This document shows, piece by piece, positions 24,064 to 32,521 of a stretch of DNA of 64,000 nt. How positions within the stretch are numbered: the stretch's first letter is position 1; every line of letters starts with the position of its first letter. The notes beneath the pieces are model-generated. The model did not search any database. It was not told the origin of the DNA and worked only from the letters and a program-made list of their open reading frames with translations. Source of the stretch: SIG307 sp964545045 (GTDB lineage: Bacteria; Bacillota; Clostridia; Lachnospirales; Lachnospiraceae). Both the position numbers and the translations under genes were made by a program. The stretch lies in assembly GCA_964545045.1 (NCBI GenBank), contig CAZJEN010000002.1:138119-202118 (forward strand), in the 5' to 3' direction.

Positions 24064-24849
24064 ATGGCGGTAACAGTGGCGTTGGATGCTGGACACGGCG
24101 GGTATGACAGTGGAGCGGTGGAAAACGGAAGAAGAGAGAAGGATGATAATTTGGCGCTGACTCTTGCAGTAGGAGAGATTTTGCAAAGAAACGGCGTGAA
24201 TGTTGTATTTACAAGAACCGAGGATGTATATGATTCTCCGGTAAGAAAGGCTCAGATTGCAAATGAGTCCGGGGCGGATTATTTTATTTCCTTCCACCGG
24301 AATTCCAGTCCGGTGAACAACCAGTATTCCGGAGTGGAGACGCTTTTATATGATGAGAACGGCGTCAAAGCGGATATTGCCCGGGCAATCAATTCTGAGC
24401 TGGCGGAGGTGGGCTTTAATGATTTGGGACTCAATATCCGCAGGGATTTGGCGGTGCTTCGTCGTACTCAGATGCCGGCACTTTTGGTAGAAGTAGGGTT
24501 CATCAATACGGATGCGGATAATGCCCTTCTGGACGCACGGTTTGATGATGTGGCCCAGGCCATTGCCAACGGCGTATTGCAGACTATCGGCGGAGAAATC
24601 GGGCCGGGACAGGGGCAGCAAATGCCGACGTCGGAGGCTTATGCGGTACAGGTGGGATTGTTCCGGAATCCGGAGAATGCGGACAATTTGTACCGGGAAT
24701 TGGTGGCTCTCGGGATCCCGGCAGACATTTCCCGTAGCGGCAGTTTTTATGCGGTACGGGCAGGACGGACGGAGAGTTTGAACGAAGCGGTGGCACTGCA
24801 ACAGGAGCTGCAGCAGCTGGGCTATGATACGTTGGTAGTTACACTATAA
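24064..24849 (+). CDS. N-acetylmuramoyl-L-alanine amidase (Amidase_3) with SPOR domain
   Basis: Peptidoglycan amidase of 261 residues. The Amidase_3 domain covers about 1-180: zinc ligands in LDAGHGGYDSGAV (H11) and E26 of RREKDD, H79 in SFHRNSS, and the catalytic glutamate in LLVEVGFI. A short Gln-rich linker leads to a SPOR domain (about 192-261: AYAVQVGLFRNPENAD). This architecture is that of CwlC/CwlD-like enzymes that open the mother-cell wall or act on spore peptidoglycan. There is no signal peptide, as in B. subtilis CwlC, which is released by the mother cell. It is convergent with the next gene, the stop codons touching. Confidence 0.92.
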   Translation: MAVTVALDAGHGGYDSGAVENGRREKDDNLALTLAVGEILQRNGVNVVFTRTEDVYDSPVRKAQIANESGADYFISFHRNSSPVNNQYSGVETLLYDENGVKADIARAINSELAEVGFNDLGLNIRRDLAVLRRTQMPALLVEVGFINTDADNALLDARFDDVAQAIANGVLQTIGGEIGPGQGQQMPTSEAYAVQVGLFRNPENADNLYRELVALGIPADISRSGSFYAVRAGRTESLNEAVALQQELQQLGYDTLVVTL

Positions 24850-25266
24850 CTATTTTTTGCAGAGAATCCGCTCGAACAGAAGTCCCGCAGCGGCCCAGCA
24901 GGGAACGTAATCCAGCCGGATCACCCCTTTGTAATTCAGCTTTGCTTTGCTGTAGTCCCACGGGCAGGCGTTGTAGCGTTTTAGAAGAATTCCGCTGGTG
25001 TATTCGCAGCCTATGATGGCAGAAGCATATATAGCACTGCGGAACAGGGCAGATTTTGATTTGATGTGCTTGTAGACGGCAGGAATAAAGGCTGCCATAC
25101 CGTAAATCGGAAACATCCACACCGAGGTGTGGCATAAAAGGCGTTTGTCCTTGGTCCGCTCTTTGAAGGAGCCGAGGCCGGTCCAAAAGCATTCCAGACA
25201 CCAGCCGATGAGGCCACATCGGATAAAGTCGGAGCCGAAGCGGCTCACGGGACGTAAAATATGCAT
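24850..25266 (-). CDS. small membrane protein, CmpB-like putative ABC transporter permease family
   Basis: Membrane protein of 138 residues with four hydrophobic segments. The motif CPWDYSKAKLNYKGVIRLDYVPCWAAAGLLFE is the signature I recall for PF06541 (ABC_trans_CmpB), whose function is not established. A start at 25308 (TTG) is possible, but ATG 25266 has a perfect AGGAGG 7 bases upstream. That AGGAGG lies in the 3' arm of the hairpin at 25272-25332, so translation may be limited by the structure. The gene stands just behind tyrA on the same strand. Confidence 0.65.
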   Translation of the reverse strand: MHILRPVSRFGSDFIRCGLIGWCLECFWTGLGSFKERTKDKRLLCHTSVWMFPIYGMAAFIPAVYKHIKSKSALFRSAIYASAIIGCEYTSGILLKRYNACPWDYSKAKLNYKGVIRLDYVPCWAAAGLLFERILCKK

Positions 25267-25271
25267 AAAAA

Positions 25272-25332
25272 AACCTCCTGTATACTTCTTAGTCATAGTA
25301 TCTTCCAATGACAGGAAAGTATACGGGAGGTT
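25272..25332 (-). terminator. long hairpin behind tyrA whose 3' arm contains the next gene's ribosome binding site
   Basis: On the minus strand AACCTCCCGTATACTT (25332-25317) pairs with AAGTATACAGGAGGTT (25287-25272), with one mismatch and a 29-base loop. Seven T residues follow and the ATG of the CmpB-like gene comes at once. On the plus strand the same structure is followed by TTCTTTTG. It looks like a terminator, and it also buries AGGAGG. Confidence 0.7.
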
Positions 25333-25353
25333 TTCTTTTGCATTTACAAGGAC

Positions 25354-26445
25354 TTACCGGTACACCGTGAATCGATTATCGCTTAATAATGTGTAAGCCC
25401 GCTCCAACGCGTCTCTGTCATAAAACTCGATACGGAGCGCACCCTGTTCGTAAGCGCGGTTGTGGACGATACCGATATTTTTCAAGCTGATACCGTGTAC
25501 CGCCAGAAGGGTGGCAAAGGTGGCAATGGCACCGGCCTCGTCCCGAAGGTCCGCATGAAGGACAAAGGACTCCGGCAGAGCGCCTTTTCGCTCCTGCAGG
25601 GAACTGCGGAATTCTCCGGCTTCGGAAAATAGGGAACGAATTGCCTCTTTGTTGGCGGAAACAAGAGCCTGTTCCGCCTCGGTCAAAAGCGAAATATATC
25701 GACGCAAGGTCGGAAGGACAAAGGCGGTATTAGCGGATAAAATGCTTTCCCAAAGAGAAGGGGAAGAGGATGCTATCCGGGTGATGTCCTTAAAGCCGCC
25801 TGCCGCCAGAAGTCGCATGGTATCCGCATCCTCTGAGGTACGGACCAGGTTAACCAACTGTGCCGCGATGACGTGAGGCACATGACTGATGGCCGCTACA
25901 GCATCATCATGCTCGCCCGGAGAGAGTACCACCGGGATAGATTTTATCTGCCTTACCAAAGAAAGGAATGTATCTACCCGTTCCTGCGGACAAGCCTCGG
26001 TCAAGGTGATGGCGTAGTAAGCATTCTCCATAAGGAGAGCGTTACTGTTGGCAAAACCGGTACGCTCGGAGCCGGTCATGGGGTGTCCGCCGATAAATTG
26101 TGAAGACAGTCCGGCTGCCTCTGCAGCGGCATGAATGCCGGATTTTACACTGCCTACGTCCGTAAGAATTGTCTTATTCGAAATGATTTTTGCCAGCTCC
26201 GGCAGATAGGAAATGTTGCAGTCTACCGGGGCGCATAGGAAAATATAGTCGCAATCGGAAAGCTCGGTCAGGGAATAAACAACATCATTCAAAACTCCTG
26301 CCTCAAATGCACTGCGCAAATCCTCAGAAAGCGCAGGATTGCGGGAATAAGCCAGAATTTTACGGGAAGAATCCGTTTCCCGCAGGGCGCGGGCAATGGA
26401 ACCGCCGATTAAGCCGAGACCGATAAATCCAAACTGAGTTTCCAT
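25354..26445 (-). CDS. tyrA: prephenate dehydrogenase with ACT domain
   Basis: Cytosolic enzyme of 363 residues in tyrosine synthesis, oxidising prephenate to 4-hydroxyphenylpyruvate. Rossmann motif GFIGLGLIGGSIARAL is at the N-terminus, then FLCAPVD, TDVGSVK and FIGGHPMTGSE with the active-site histidine, and SHVPHVIAA. The last 80 residues (HADLRDEAGAIATFATLLAVHGISLKNIGIVH) form an ACT domain, presumably for tyrosine feedback. ATG 26445 is chosen because AAAGGAG stands 8 bases before it; a GTG at 26454 would overlap that site. It follows the DAHP synthase gene by 13 bases, in one operon. Confidence 0.93.
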   Translation of the reverse strand: METQFGFIGLGLIGGSIARALRETDSSRKILAYSRNPALSEDLRSAFEAGVLNDVVYSLTELSDCDYIFLCAPVDCNISYLPELAKIISNKTILTDVGSVKSGIHAAAEAAGLSSQFIGGHPMTGSERTGFANSNALLMENAYYAITLTEACPQERVDTFLSLVRQIKSIPVVLSPGEHDDAVAAISHVPHVIAAQLVNLVRTSEDADTMRLLAAGGFKDITRIASSSPSLWESILSANTAFVLPTLRRYISLLTEAEQALVSANKEAIRSLFSEAGEFRSSLQERKGALPESFVLHADLRDEAGAIATFATLLAVHGISLKNIGIVHNRAYEQGALRIEFYDRDALERAYTLLSDNRFTVYR

Positions 26446-26458
26446 GGAAAACACTCCT

Positions 26459-27475
26459 TTATAAAAGCTGCTTGCCCATCAGTGCAGAAAGCGGGCGAAG
26501 TTCGTTGCAAAGTTCTTCAAACTGCGGGAAGGTAAGAGACTGCGGACCATCGGAAAGTGCTTTTTCCGGACACGGGTGAGTCTCAATCATAAGGCCGTCG
26601 GCACCTGCGGCAACCGCAGCAAAGGCCATCGGCTTTACGTAGTCTCTGACACCGGTAGCATGGCTCGGGTCAACGATAATCGGAAGGTGACTCATTTTGT
26701 GAATGACCGGAACTGCCGACAAATCCAAGGTATTACGGGTGGCTGTTTCAAAGGTACGGATGCCGCGCTCACAAAGGACAACATTCGGATTGCCTTCCGC
26801 GAGAATGTACTCCGCAGCATTTAACCACTCATCAAAGGTGGCGGAAAGACCGCGCTTTAATAATACCGGAAGTCCGGATTTGCCCACTTCCTTTAACAAA
26901 TAGAAGTTCTGCATGTTACGGGCACCGATTTGTAACATATCCACATACTTTACGGCAGTTTCTACCGCAGCCTGACTGGTAACCTCGCAAACCACCGGAA
27001 GTCCGGTAGCGTCCTTTGCTTCCTTCATCAGACGAAGGCCGTCTTCTTCCATACCCTGGAAGGAGTACGGGGAGGTACGCGGCTTGTAAGCACCGCCGCG
27101 AAGAATCTGAGCACCGGCCTTTTTTATGGCAATTGCGGTTTCTAAAACCTGCTCCTCGGACTCTACGGCACAGGGACCGGACATGATGACCAGCTTGTCA
27201 CCGCCGATTTCTACATTACCAACCTTCACAACGGTCGGTTCGGGATGGAACTTTCGATTGGCAAGCTTATAGCTTTCAGTAACGGAAACGATACGGTCAA
27301 CACCTTCCTTAATCTCAAGATTCTTATCAGCCAGAACATTTTTGTTACCTACCACACCGATAATGGTGACCTCGTGACCATGGGAAAGGTGCGTTTCCAG
27401 GCCCTGACTTTCTACGAAAGAAACGACGTTGTTAATTGCCTCCGTGGAAGCGTTCGGTTTCATTACAATAATCAT
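26459..27475 (-). CDS. aroF: 3-deoxy-7-phosphoheptulonate (DAHP) synthase, type I-beta
   Basis: First enzyme of the shikimate pathway, joining phosphoenolpyruvate and erythrose-4-phosphate; 338 residues. An N-terminal ferredoxin-like regulatory domain (about 1-75, MIIVMKPNAS..) precedes the barrel, as in the Thermotoga-type enzyme controlled by tyrosine. Barrel motifs: VIMSGPCAVESEEQ, GGAYKPRTSPYSFQG, GARNMQNF, LKRGLSAT, CERGIRTFE, and DPSHATGVRDYV. GAGGAG lies before the ATG. It is transcribed with tyrA from a consensus promoter at 27528-27556. The other end of the route (aroK, aroQ) is at 32 kb. Confidence 0.95.
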   Translation of the reverse strand: MIIVMKPNASTEAINNVVSFVESQGLETHLSHGHEVTIIGVVGNKNVLADKNLEIKEGVDRIVSVTESYKLANRKFHPEPTVVKVGNVEIGGDKLVIMSGPCAVESEEQVLETAIAIKKAGAQILRGGAYKPRTSPYSFQGMEEDGLRLMKEAKDATGLPVVCEVTSQAAVETAVKYVDMLQIGARNMQNFYLLKEVGKSGLPVLLKRGLSATFDEWLNAAEYILAEGNPNVVLCERGIRTFETATRNTLDLSAVPVIHKMSHLPIIVDPSHATGVRDYVKPMAFAAVAAGADGLMIETHPCPEKALSDGPQSLTFPQFEELCNELRPLSALMGKQLL

Positions 27476-27527
27476 AATTCTATCTCCTCTGTGATACTGT
27501 AGTCAAATAAAGTATTGCTTTACATTT

Positions 27528-27556
27528 ATTGTAACCCTGGTTTTGTATTTTGTCAA
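27528..27556 (-). promoter_or_regulatory. promoter of the aroF-tyrA operon
   Basis: Minus strand TTGACA (27556-27551), a 17-base spacer and TACAAT (27533-27528). The leader of about 50 bases has no visible attenuator. Confidence 0.75.
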
Positions 27557-27678
27557 CGCTTTTTTGCTTTAAAGCGCAACGGTTTAAAGTGACAATATGG
27601 AAAACGCGCATAAATGCGGGAAAAACAGAAGAGTAATGTAAGTCATGTAAGGAATTATTGCAGACTATGCACAGGGTA

Positions 27679-27706
27679 TTGCGAAAAAAAATTTTTTGTG
27701 TATGAT
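27679..27706 (+). promoter_or_regulatory. promoter of the LytTR regulator gene
   Basis: TTGCGA (27679-27684), a 16-base spacer made mostly of A and T tracts, and TATGAT (27701-27706), about 43 bases before the TTG start. Confidence 0.5.
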
Positions 27707-27748
27707 AAACTTAACGAGCTCGATTGGAATCGGAAGGAGGAGCGGGAG

Positions 27749-28201
27749 TTGAACATACGACTGAATGTCAGTGACGAGCATTACGATGAAATCGAACAAA
27801 GGCTATTGGCTGCCGGATTTGTCATCGATGATGAAGCCGAGTTTGTGCTGACGGAGCAGGGGCGGTTTGCCGGACATTTGTCGGTAAAGACGAAGGAAGG
27901 CGAGAAGCTAAAGTTGGCCATCGAGGAAATTGTATATATCGAAAGTCTGGGGCATGATGTACTGGTTCACGGAAGCGACGGGACTTGTTATTACGCCTAC
28001 GAACGACTGTACCAGCTGTGCGCGGTACTGGATAATACGAAATTTTTGCGGGTCAGCAACTGCGCCATTATTGCAAAAGCACATGTAAAGAAGATTAAGC
28101 CGTCTATATCCATGAAATTTGTATTGGTGATGTCGGACGGAGCATTGGTGGACGTAACACGAAGCTATTACAACAGCTTTCGGACATTTTTTCAGATATA
28201 G
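27749..28201 (+). CDS. LytTR-domain transcriptional regulator
   Basis: DNA-binding protein of 150 residues without a receiver domain. Residues 1-45 are a small unrecognised N-terminal module (IRLNVSDEHYDEIEQRLLAAGF). The LytTR domain follows (IEEIVYIESLGHDVLVHGSDGTCYYAYERLYQL, FLRVSNCAIIAKAHVKKIKP, then SRYYN-like SYYNSFRTFF). Freestanding LytTR proteins usually control a small neighbouring membrane-protein gene. The TTG start at 27749 is chosen because GGAAGGAGG lies 8 bases before it. A longer in-frame reading exists but runs across the promoter. The next gene begins 17 bases later. Confidence 0.85.
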   Translation: MNIRLNVSDEHYDEIEQRLLAAGFVIDDEAEFVLTEQGRFAGHLSVKTKEGEKLKLAIEEIVYIESLGHDVLVHGSDGTCYYAYERLYQLCAVLDNTKFLRVSNCAIIAKAHVKKIKPSISMKFVLVMSDGALVDVTRSYYNSFRTFFQI

Positions 28202-28218
28202 GAATAGGAGGAAAAGTT

Positions 28219-29235
28219 ATGGCGATTGGTATTTTTGTTTTACCGATACTTATCTTGGTGGCATTGGCGCTGGGGGTATTGGTGTATTATATTTGTTATA
28301 AGGCGGCGATTAACCGCAAGCTTAAGGCTGAGGAAAGTGGTGTCCATATGCCGATGGCTTCTATGGAAACAGTATGGAAAGTAGTTGCGGTGATTGCGAT
28401 AGTTGTGATGTATAGCTCTTTAAATTCAAAGATTGTGAATCTTCAAGACGAGCTGACCGATACAAAAATTACGCTGACCGATCAAATCGCGGAAATGCAT
28501 TATGAGTTGTATGAAATGCAGCAACAAGCGAAAAAGGATGCTTCCATGATTAGCGAGATATTTTACGATTTCGGAGAAATCGATACGGAGACGGATACAG
28601 TAGAGATGAAGTTTTTTGTGATGCCGAAGAGCTATAGTGGGGAGACGGAGGTATCGCTGTGTTACGGTGGAGAAAACATTGTACTTACGAATGACGGAAA
28701 CGGAAGATTTTCAGGAAGTCAAACATATCCGTTGTATGAAGAGGTATGGGATGAAGGAATGGTTTCCGTAACAGAGAACGGTGTGACAAAGACGGAGGTA
28801 TGGGAGGAGGCTCCGAAGGGAAGCATGCTTTTTGAATGTTTACCGCAGCTAGTTATTATGGAAAGTACCATTGGTTACGGAGAGCGAAAAGGCAAGGTAT
28901 CTGTGGAAGGAAAATTGCATATTGTGCTGTCGGAGAAAAACGCAGCCCCGTTCCAAGCGATGACTTTTTATGTAAGAAAAGGGCATGAGATTATTGAAGA
29001 AATTCCGCTTAATGACGGGAATATAACATTTAATCTCTCCTATCCGGTAGAGAAGGGCGAAAGCATTGAGATGTATGTATCGGGTGTGGATGAATACGGT
29101 TATCTGCATGAAAAGTATGTGTCCGGATGGAGCAATAGAGAGACTGCAGCAGATATTTCCTACGGAACCTCCGTTGAAACTTTTGAAACGATGTATCGGA
29201 TTTATACTCCGGACGGAAGAGAGCTGACACAGTAG
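28219..29235 (+). CDS. membrane protein of unknown function, partner of the LytTR regulator
   Basis: A 338-residue protein I do not recognise. Two transmembrane helices (about 4-27 and 47-65) are followed by a coiled coil of some 40 residues (NLQDELTDTKITLTDQIAEM..). A beta-rich extracytoplasmic region of about 230 residues with repeated immunoglobulin-like strands (EVSLCYGGENIVLTNDGNGRFSG, KVSVEGKLHIVLSEKN) completes it. AGGAGG lies before the ATG. It is cotranscribed with the LytTR gene and ends at a terminator, so the two probably form a sensor-regulator unit like the LytTR regulatory pairs of Firmicutes. That link is inferred. Confidence 0.6.
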   Translation: MAIGIFVLPILILVALALGVLVYYICYKAAINRKLKAEESGVHMPMASMETVWKVVAVIAIVVMYSSLNSKIVNLQDELTDTKITLTDQIAEMHYELYEMQQQAKKDASMISEIFYDFGEIDTETDTVEMKFFVMPKSYSGETEVSLCYGGENIVLTNDGNGRFSGSQTYPLYEEVWDEGMVSVTENGVTKTEVWEEAPKGSMLFECLPQLVIMESTIGYGERKGKVSVEGKLHIVLSEKNAAPFQAMTFYVRKGHEIIEEIPLNDGNITFNLSYPVEKGESIEMYVSGVDEYGYLHEKYVSGWSNRETAADISYGTSVETFETMYRIYTPDGRELTQ

Positions 29236-29249
29236 AGAAAGTATAGGTG

Positions 29250-29279
29250 GAAGGCGGCAGAAATGCGGCCTTCTTTTTT
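29250..29279 (+). terminator. intrinsic terminator
   Basis: GAAGGC / GCCTTC around a 12-base loop, followed by TTTTTT. It ends the LytTR unit. Confidence 0.8.
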
Positions 29280-29295
29280 GTGTAATATATGATAG

Positions 29296-29324
29296 TTGCA
29301 AATTTTTTCTGTCTGCGTTACAAT
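29296..29324 (+). promoter_or_regulatory. promoter of the ygiQ-yqeG-aroK-aroQ unit
   Basis: TTGCAA (29296-29301), a 17-base spacer and TACAAT (29319-29324), about 57 bases before the ygiQ ATG. Confidence 0.65.
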
Positions 29325-29381
29325 AGAAAATGAGATATTGTTTATTTTCAGTTAGAGAAGTTTAGAAAGGCAGGACGCAAA

Positions 29382-31430
29382 ATGAAAGACTTTTTGCCGA
29401 TTTGCAGAGAAGACATGGAAAAGCGCGGCTGGGAACAGTGCGACTTTGTATATATTATCGGAGATGCCTATGTGGACCATACCTCCTTCGGACCGGCCAT
29501 AATAAGCCGTGTCTTGGAGAGTCACGGCTATAAGGTGGGAATCATTTCCCAGCCTGACTGGAAGGATGAGAAGAGTGTTCAGATTCTGGGAGAGCCGCGT
29601 TTGGGCTTCTTAGTGTCCGGAGGAAATATGGATACCATGGTAAATCATTACACAGTGGCAAAGAAGCGCCGAAGTCAGGATGCATATACTCCGGGCGGTG
29701 TTATCGGAAAGCGTCCGGACCGGGCCACCATAGTGTATTGTAATTTGCTTCGTCGTGTGTATAAAAAGAAGCCGATTATTATCGGAGGTATCGAAGCGTC
29801 CCTGCGTCGTCTCGGTCATTATGATTACTGGGCGGATACGGTGAAGCGTTCTATTTTACTGGATTCCGGGGCGGATTTGCTGTCCTACGGTATGGGGGAG
29901 AAGTCCATCGTAGAAATTGCGGATGCATTGGATTCCGGGATTGCGATAAAGGATATTACCTTTGTGGCAGGAACGGTGTATCGGGCGACTTCTTTGGAAT
30001 CGGTGTATGATGCGACCATGCTTCCGACATATTCGGAGATTAAGGAAGATAAGAAGTCTTTTGCAAAGAGCTTTTATATCCAGTATTGTAATACGGATCC
30101 GTTTTCCGGAAAGCGTCTGGTGGAGAAGTATAGCGACACGGAATATGTGGTGCAGAATCCTCCGGCAGCGCCTCTTACCCAGGCGGAAATGGACCGGGTG
30201 TATGCCCTTCCTTATATGCGGAATTACCATCCGTCCTACGAGGAAGCGGGCGGAATTCCGATTATCAATGAGTTAAAGTTCAGTTTAGTGAGCAATCGCG
30301 GATGCTTCGGCGGTTGCAGCTTTTGTGCACTGACCTTCCATCAGGGTAGAATTATTCAGACCAGAAGCCATGAGTCTATTCTGGAAGAAGCTAAAATGAT
30401 GACCTGGGACCCGGATTTTAAAGGGTATATTAACGATGTGGGTGGACCGACGGCGAATTTCCGTGCTCCGGCCTGCGAAAAGCAGTTGACCAAGGGCGTT
30501 TGTCCGAACAAGCAGTGTTTGTTCCCGACACCGTGTAAGAACTTAAAGGTGAATCACGAAGATTACCTGGCACTGTTAAGAAAATTAAGAGAATTACCGA
30601 AAGTAAAGAAGGTATTTATTCGTTCCGGTATCCGGTTTGACTATTTGATTTACGATAAGGACCGCACTTTCCTCAGAGAGCTGTGCGAGCACCATGTCAG
30701 CGGTCAGCTGAAAGTGGCGCCGGAGCATGTGTGCGATGAGGTGCTTTCCAAGATGGGCAAGCCGAGCCGTAATGTTTACGATACCTTTATTACCGAGTAT
30801 AAAAAGATGAATGCCAGACTGGGCAAGGAGCAGTATGTAGTACCGTACCTCATGTCTTCACATCCGGGTTCGACCATGAAGGAAGCGGTGGAGTTGGCGG
30901 AATACTTGCGAGATTTGGGCTATATGCCGGAGCAGGTGCAGGACTTTTATCCGACTCCGTCTACCATTTCTACCTGTATGTATTATACGGGACTGGACCC
31001 GCGGACCATGGAGCCGGTATATGTGCCGAAGTCTCCTCATGAGAAGGCCATGCAGAGAGCTTTGATTCAGTACCGTAACCCGAAGAATTACGAACTGGTG
31101 GAGGAGGCGTTAAAGCTTGCCCACAGAGAGGATTTGATCGGTTTTGATAAAAAGTGCCTCATTCGTCCGAGAAACGCAGGACGACCGGGAGAGTACGGCA
31201 GAGGCGGTGCTTCCGGAAGAAACGGTAGCGGAAGCTATGCCGGAAAGCCGGCCGGTAAGCTAGGCAACGGTGGCGGAAAAAACGGCGGAAAGGGAGCCGG
31301 AAGCCGGGCAGCAGCCGACAGTTCAAGTGCAGGAAAGATGACAGGGAAATCTACCGGCCAGGGAGCGCAGAAATCAGCTCCGGCCAAGAAAAAGACCATA
31401 CGAAACGTACACAAGAAAAAGGGAAAATAG
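29382..31430 (+). CDS. YgiQ family radical SAM protein
   Basis: Radical SAM protein of 682 residues. The N-terminal domain is B12-binding-like (FVYIIGDAYVDHTSFG, IISQPDW). The iron-sulfur motif CFGGCSFC has C308, C312 and C315. The conserved YgiQ segments ASLRRLGHYDYW, CPNKQCLFPTPCKNL, LKVAPEHV and DFYPTPSTISTCMYYTG are all present. Its reaction is unknown. The last 80 residues are a Gly, Ser, Lys and Ala rich low-complexity tail (AGRPGEYGRGGASG..KKKTIRNVHKKKGK), strongly basic, suggestive of nucleic acid or ribosome contact. AAAGGCAGG precedes the ATG. Three genes follow closely. Confidence 0.93.
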   Translation: MKDFLPICREDMEKRGWEQCDFVYIIGDAYVDHTSFGPAIISRVLESHGYKVGIISQPDWKDEKSVQILGEPRLGFLVSGGNMDTMVNHYTVAKKRRSQDAYTPGGVIGKRPDRATIVYCNLLRRVYKKKPIIIGGIEASLRRLGHYDYWADTVKRSILLDSGADLLSYGMGEKSIVEIADALDSGIAIKDITFVAGTVYRATSLESVYDATMLPTYSEIKEDKKSFAKSFYIQYCNTDPFSGKRLVEKYSDTEYVVQNPPAAPLTQAEMDRVYALPYMRNYHPSYEEAGGIPIINELKFSLVSNRGCFGGCSFCALTFHQGRIIQTRSHESILEEAKMMTWDPDFKGYINDVGGPTANFRAPACEKQLTKGVCPNKQCLFPTPCKNLKVNHEDYLALLRKLRELPKVKKVFIRSGIRFDYLIYDKDRTFLRELCEHHVSGQLKVAPEHVCDEVLSKMGKPSRNVYDTFITEYKKMNARLGKEQYVVPYLMSSHPGSTMKEAVELAEYLRDLGYMPEQVQDFYPTPSTISTCMYYTGLDPRTMEPVYVPKSPHEKAMQRALIQYRNPKNYELVEEALKLAHREDLIGFDKKCLIRPRNAGRPGEYGRGGASGRNGSGSYAGKPAGKLGNGGGKNGGKGAGSRAAADSSSAGKMTGKSTGQGAQKSAPAKKKTIRNVHKKKGK

Positions 31431-31471
31431 AAAGAATTGTGTGGAACGTACGGAGAATAGAGGAGGAAGCT

Positions 31472-31978
31472 ATGTTTCAGAATTTATATCCGAAGGAAGA
31501 CCGGGATTCGGTTTATACCTTAGACTACGAGCGTTTATATGAGAAGGGCTATCGCGGCATTATTTTCGATATTGATAATACGCTTGTTGAGCACGGTGCG
31601 CCGGCGACCAAGGAAGCGATTGCTCTGGTGGATAAACTTCGCAGAATGGGATTTTCGGTATGCTTTTTGTCCAATAATGACAAGCCGAGAGTCAGTGAGT
31701 TTTGTAAGCCCATGGATGCTGCGTACATCTATAAGGCAGGTAAGCCGAAGTATAAAGGTTATGAGGCAGCCATGAAGCTGATCGGAACTACCAAGGAGCA
31801 GACCTTATCCATCGGTGACCAGATTTTTACGGATATGTGGGGAGCCAACCGCGCCGGCATTTATACGATTTTGGTAAAGCCGATTGGCAAAAAGGAAGAA
31901 ATTCAGATTGTATTAAAGCGGCATTTGGAAAAAATTGTGCTGCATTCTTATCGCAAGAATAAGAAGAAGGAGCAGTAG
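31472..31978 (+). CDS. YqeG family HAD IIIA-type phosphatase
   Basis: HAD-superfamily phosphatase of 168 residues. Motif I FDIDNTLVEHG holds the nucleophile aspartate; motif II is CFLSNNDKPR; the lysine of motif III is in YKAGKPKYKGYEA; motif IV is SIGDQIFTDMWGANRAG. The family is related to PGP phosphatases and B. subtilis YqeG. The ATG at 31472 follows AGAGGAGG. The gene overlaps the following aroK start region, with only one base between stop and next ATG, so translation is probably coupled. Confidence 0.92.
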   Translation: MFQNLYPKEDRDSVYTLDYERLYEKGYRGIIFDIDNTLVEHGAPATKEAIALVDKLRRMGFSVCFLSNNDKPRVSEFCKPMDAAYIYKAGKPKYKGYEAAMKLIGTTKEQTLSIGDQIFTDMWGANRAGIYTILVKPIGKKEEIQIVLKRHLEKIVLHSYRKNKKKEQ

Positions 31979-31979
31979 G

Positions 31980-32507
31980 ATGAAGGGGAACAATATTGTA
32001 TTAATCGGGTTTATGGGATGCGGAAAAAGTACCGTCGGGAGAAAGCTTGCCAATGCCTTTTCCTATGAGTTTGCGGATACGGATGCCATGATTGAAGAAG
32101 CTTACGGAAAGACCATTTCCAAAATGTTTGAAGAGGATGGGGAGGAATATTTCCGGAATGCCGAGACAGAGCTTTTGCGGAAGCTTTCTAAAGAGGCGGA
32201 AGGTATGGTGCTTGCTACCGGCGGCGGAATGCCGATGCGGGCGGAAAATGCGGCGTTGCTTCGTGAAATCGGCACGGTTATCTTTTTAGAGGCAAAGATA
32301 GAGACAATTCTGGAGCGGTTGCAAAATGACACCGGACGTCCTCTTGCGGACGGAGAGGACAGAGAGGCGCGTCTGCGTCCTTTGTACGAAAAGCGTTTGC
32401 CGGTATATCGGGAGGCGGCGGATTATATTCTGGATACGGAAGGTAAATCCTTTTATGCAATGATTGAAGAAATCAAAAGTGTTGCGGAAAAAGCAACGAA
32501 ACAATAG
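31980..32507 (+). CDS. aroK: shikimate kinase
   Basis: Phosphorylates shikimate at the 3-hydroxyl; 175 residues, the usual size. Walker A GFMGCGKSTVG is at 10-20, the shikimate-binding DTDAMIEEAYG at 34-44, and the GGG motif in ATGGGMPM. The lid carries R in NDTGRPLADGEDREARLRPLYEKRLPVYREAADY. The ATG at 31980 stands directly behind the yqeG stop, with AGGAG inside the end of yqeG. It is followed after 14 bases by aroQ, the other shikimate gene here. Confidence 0.95.
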   Translation: MKGNNIVLIGFMGCGKSTVGRKLANAFSYEFADTDAMIEEAYGKTISKMFEEDGEEYFRNAETELLRKLSKEAEGMVLATGGGMPMRAENAALLREIGTVIFLEAKIETILERLQNDTGRPLADGEDREARLRPLYEKRLPVYREAADYILDTEGKSFYAMIEEIKSVAEKATKQ

Positions 32508-32521
32508 AGGAGGCAGAGACC

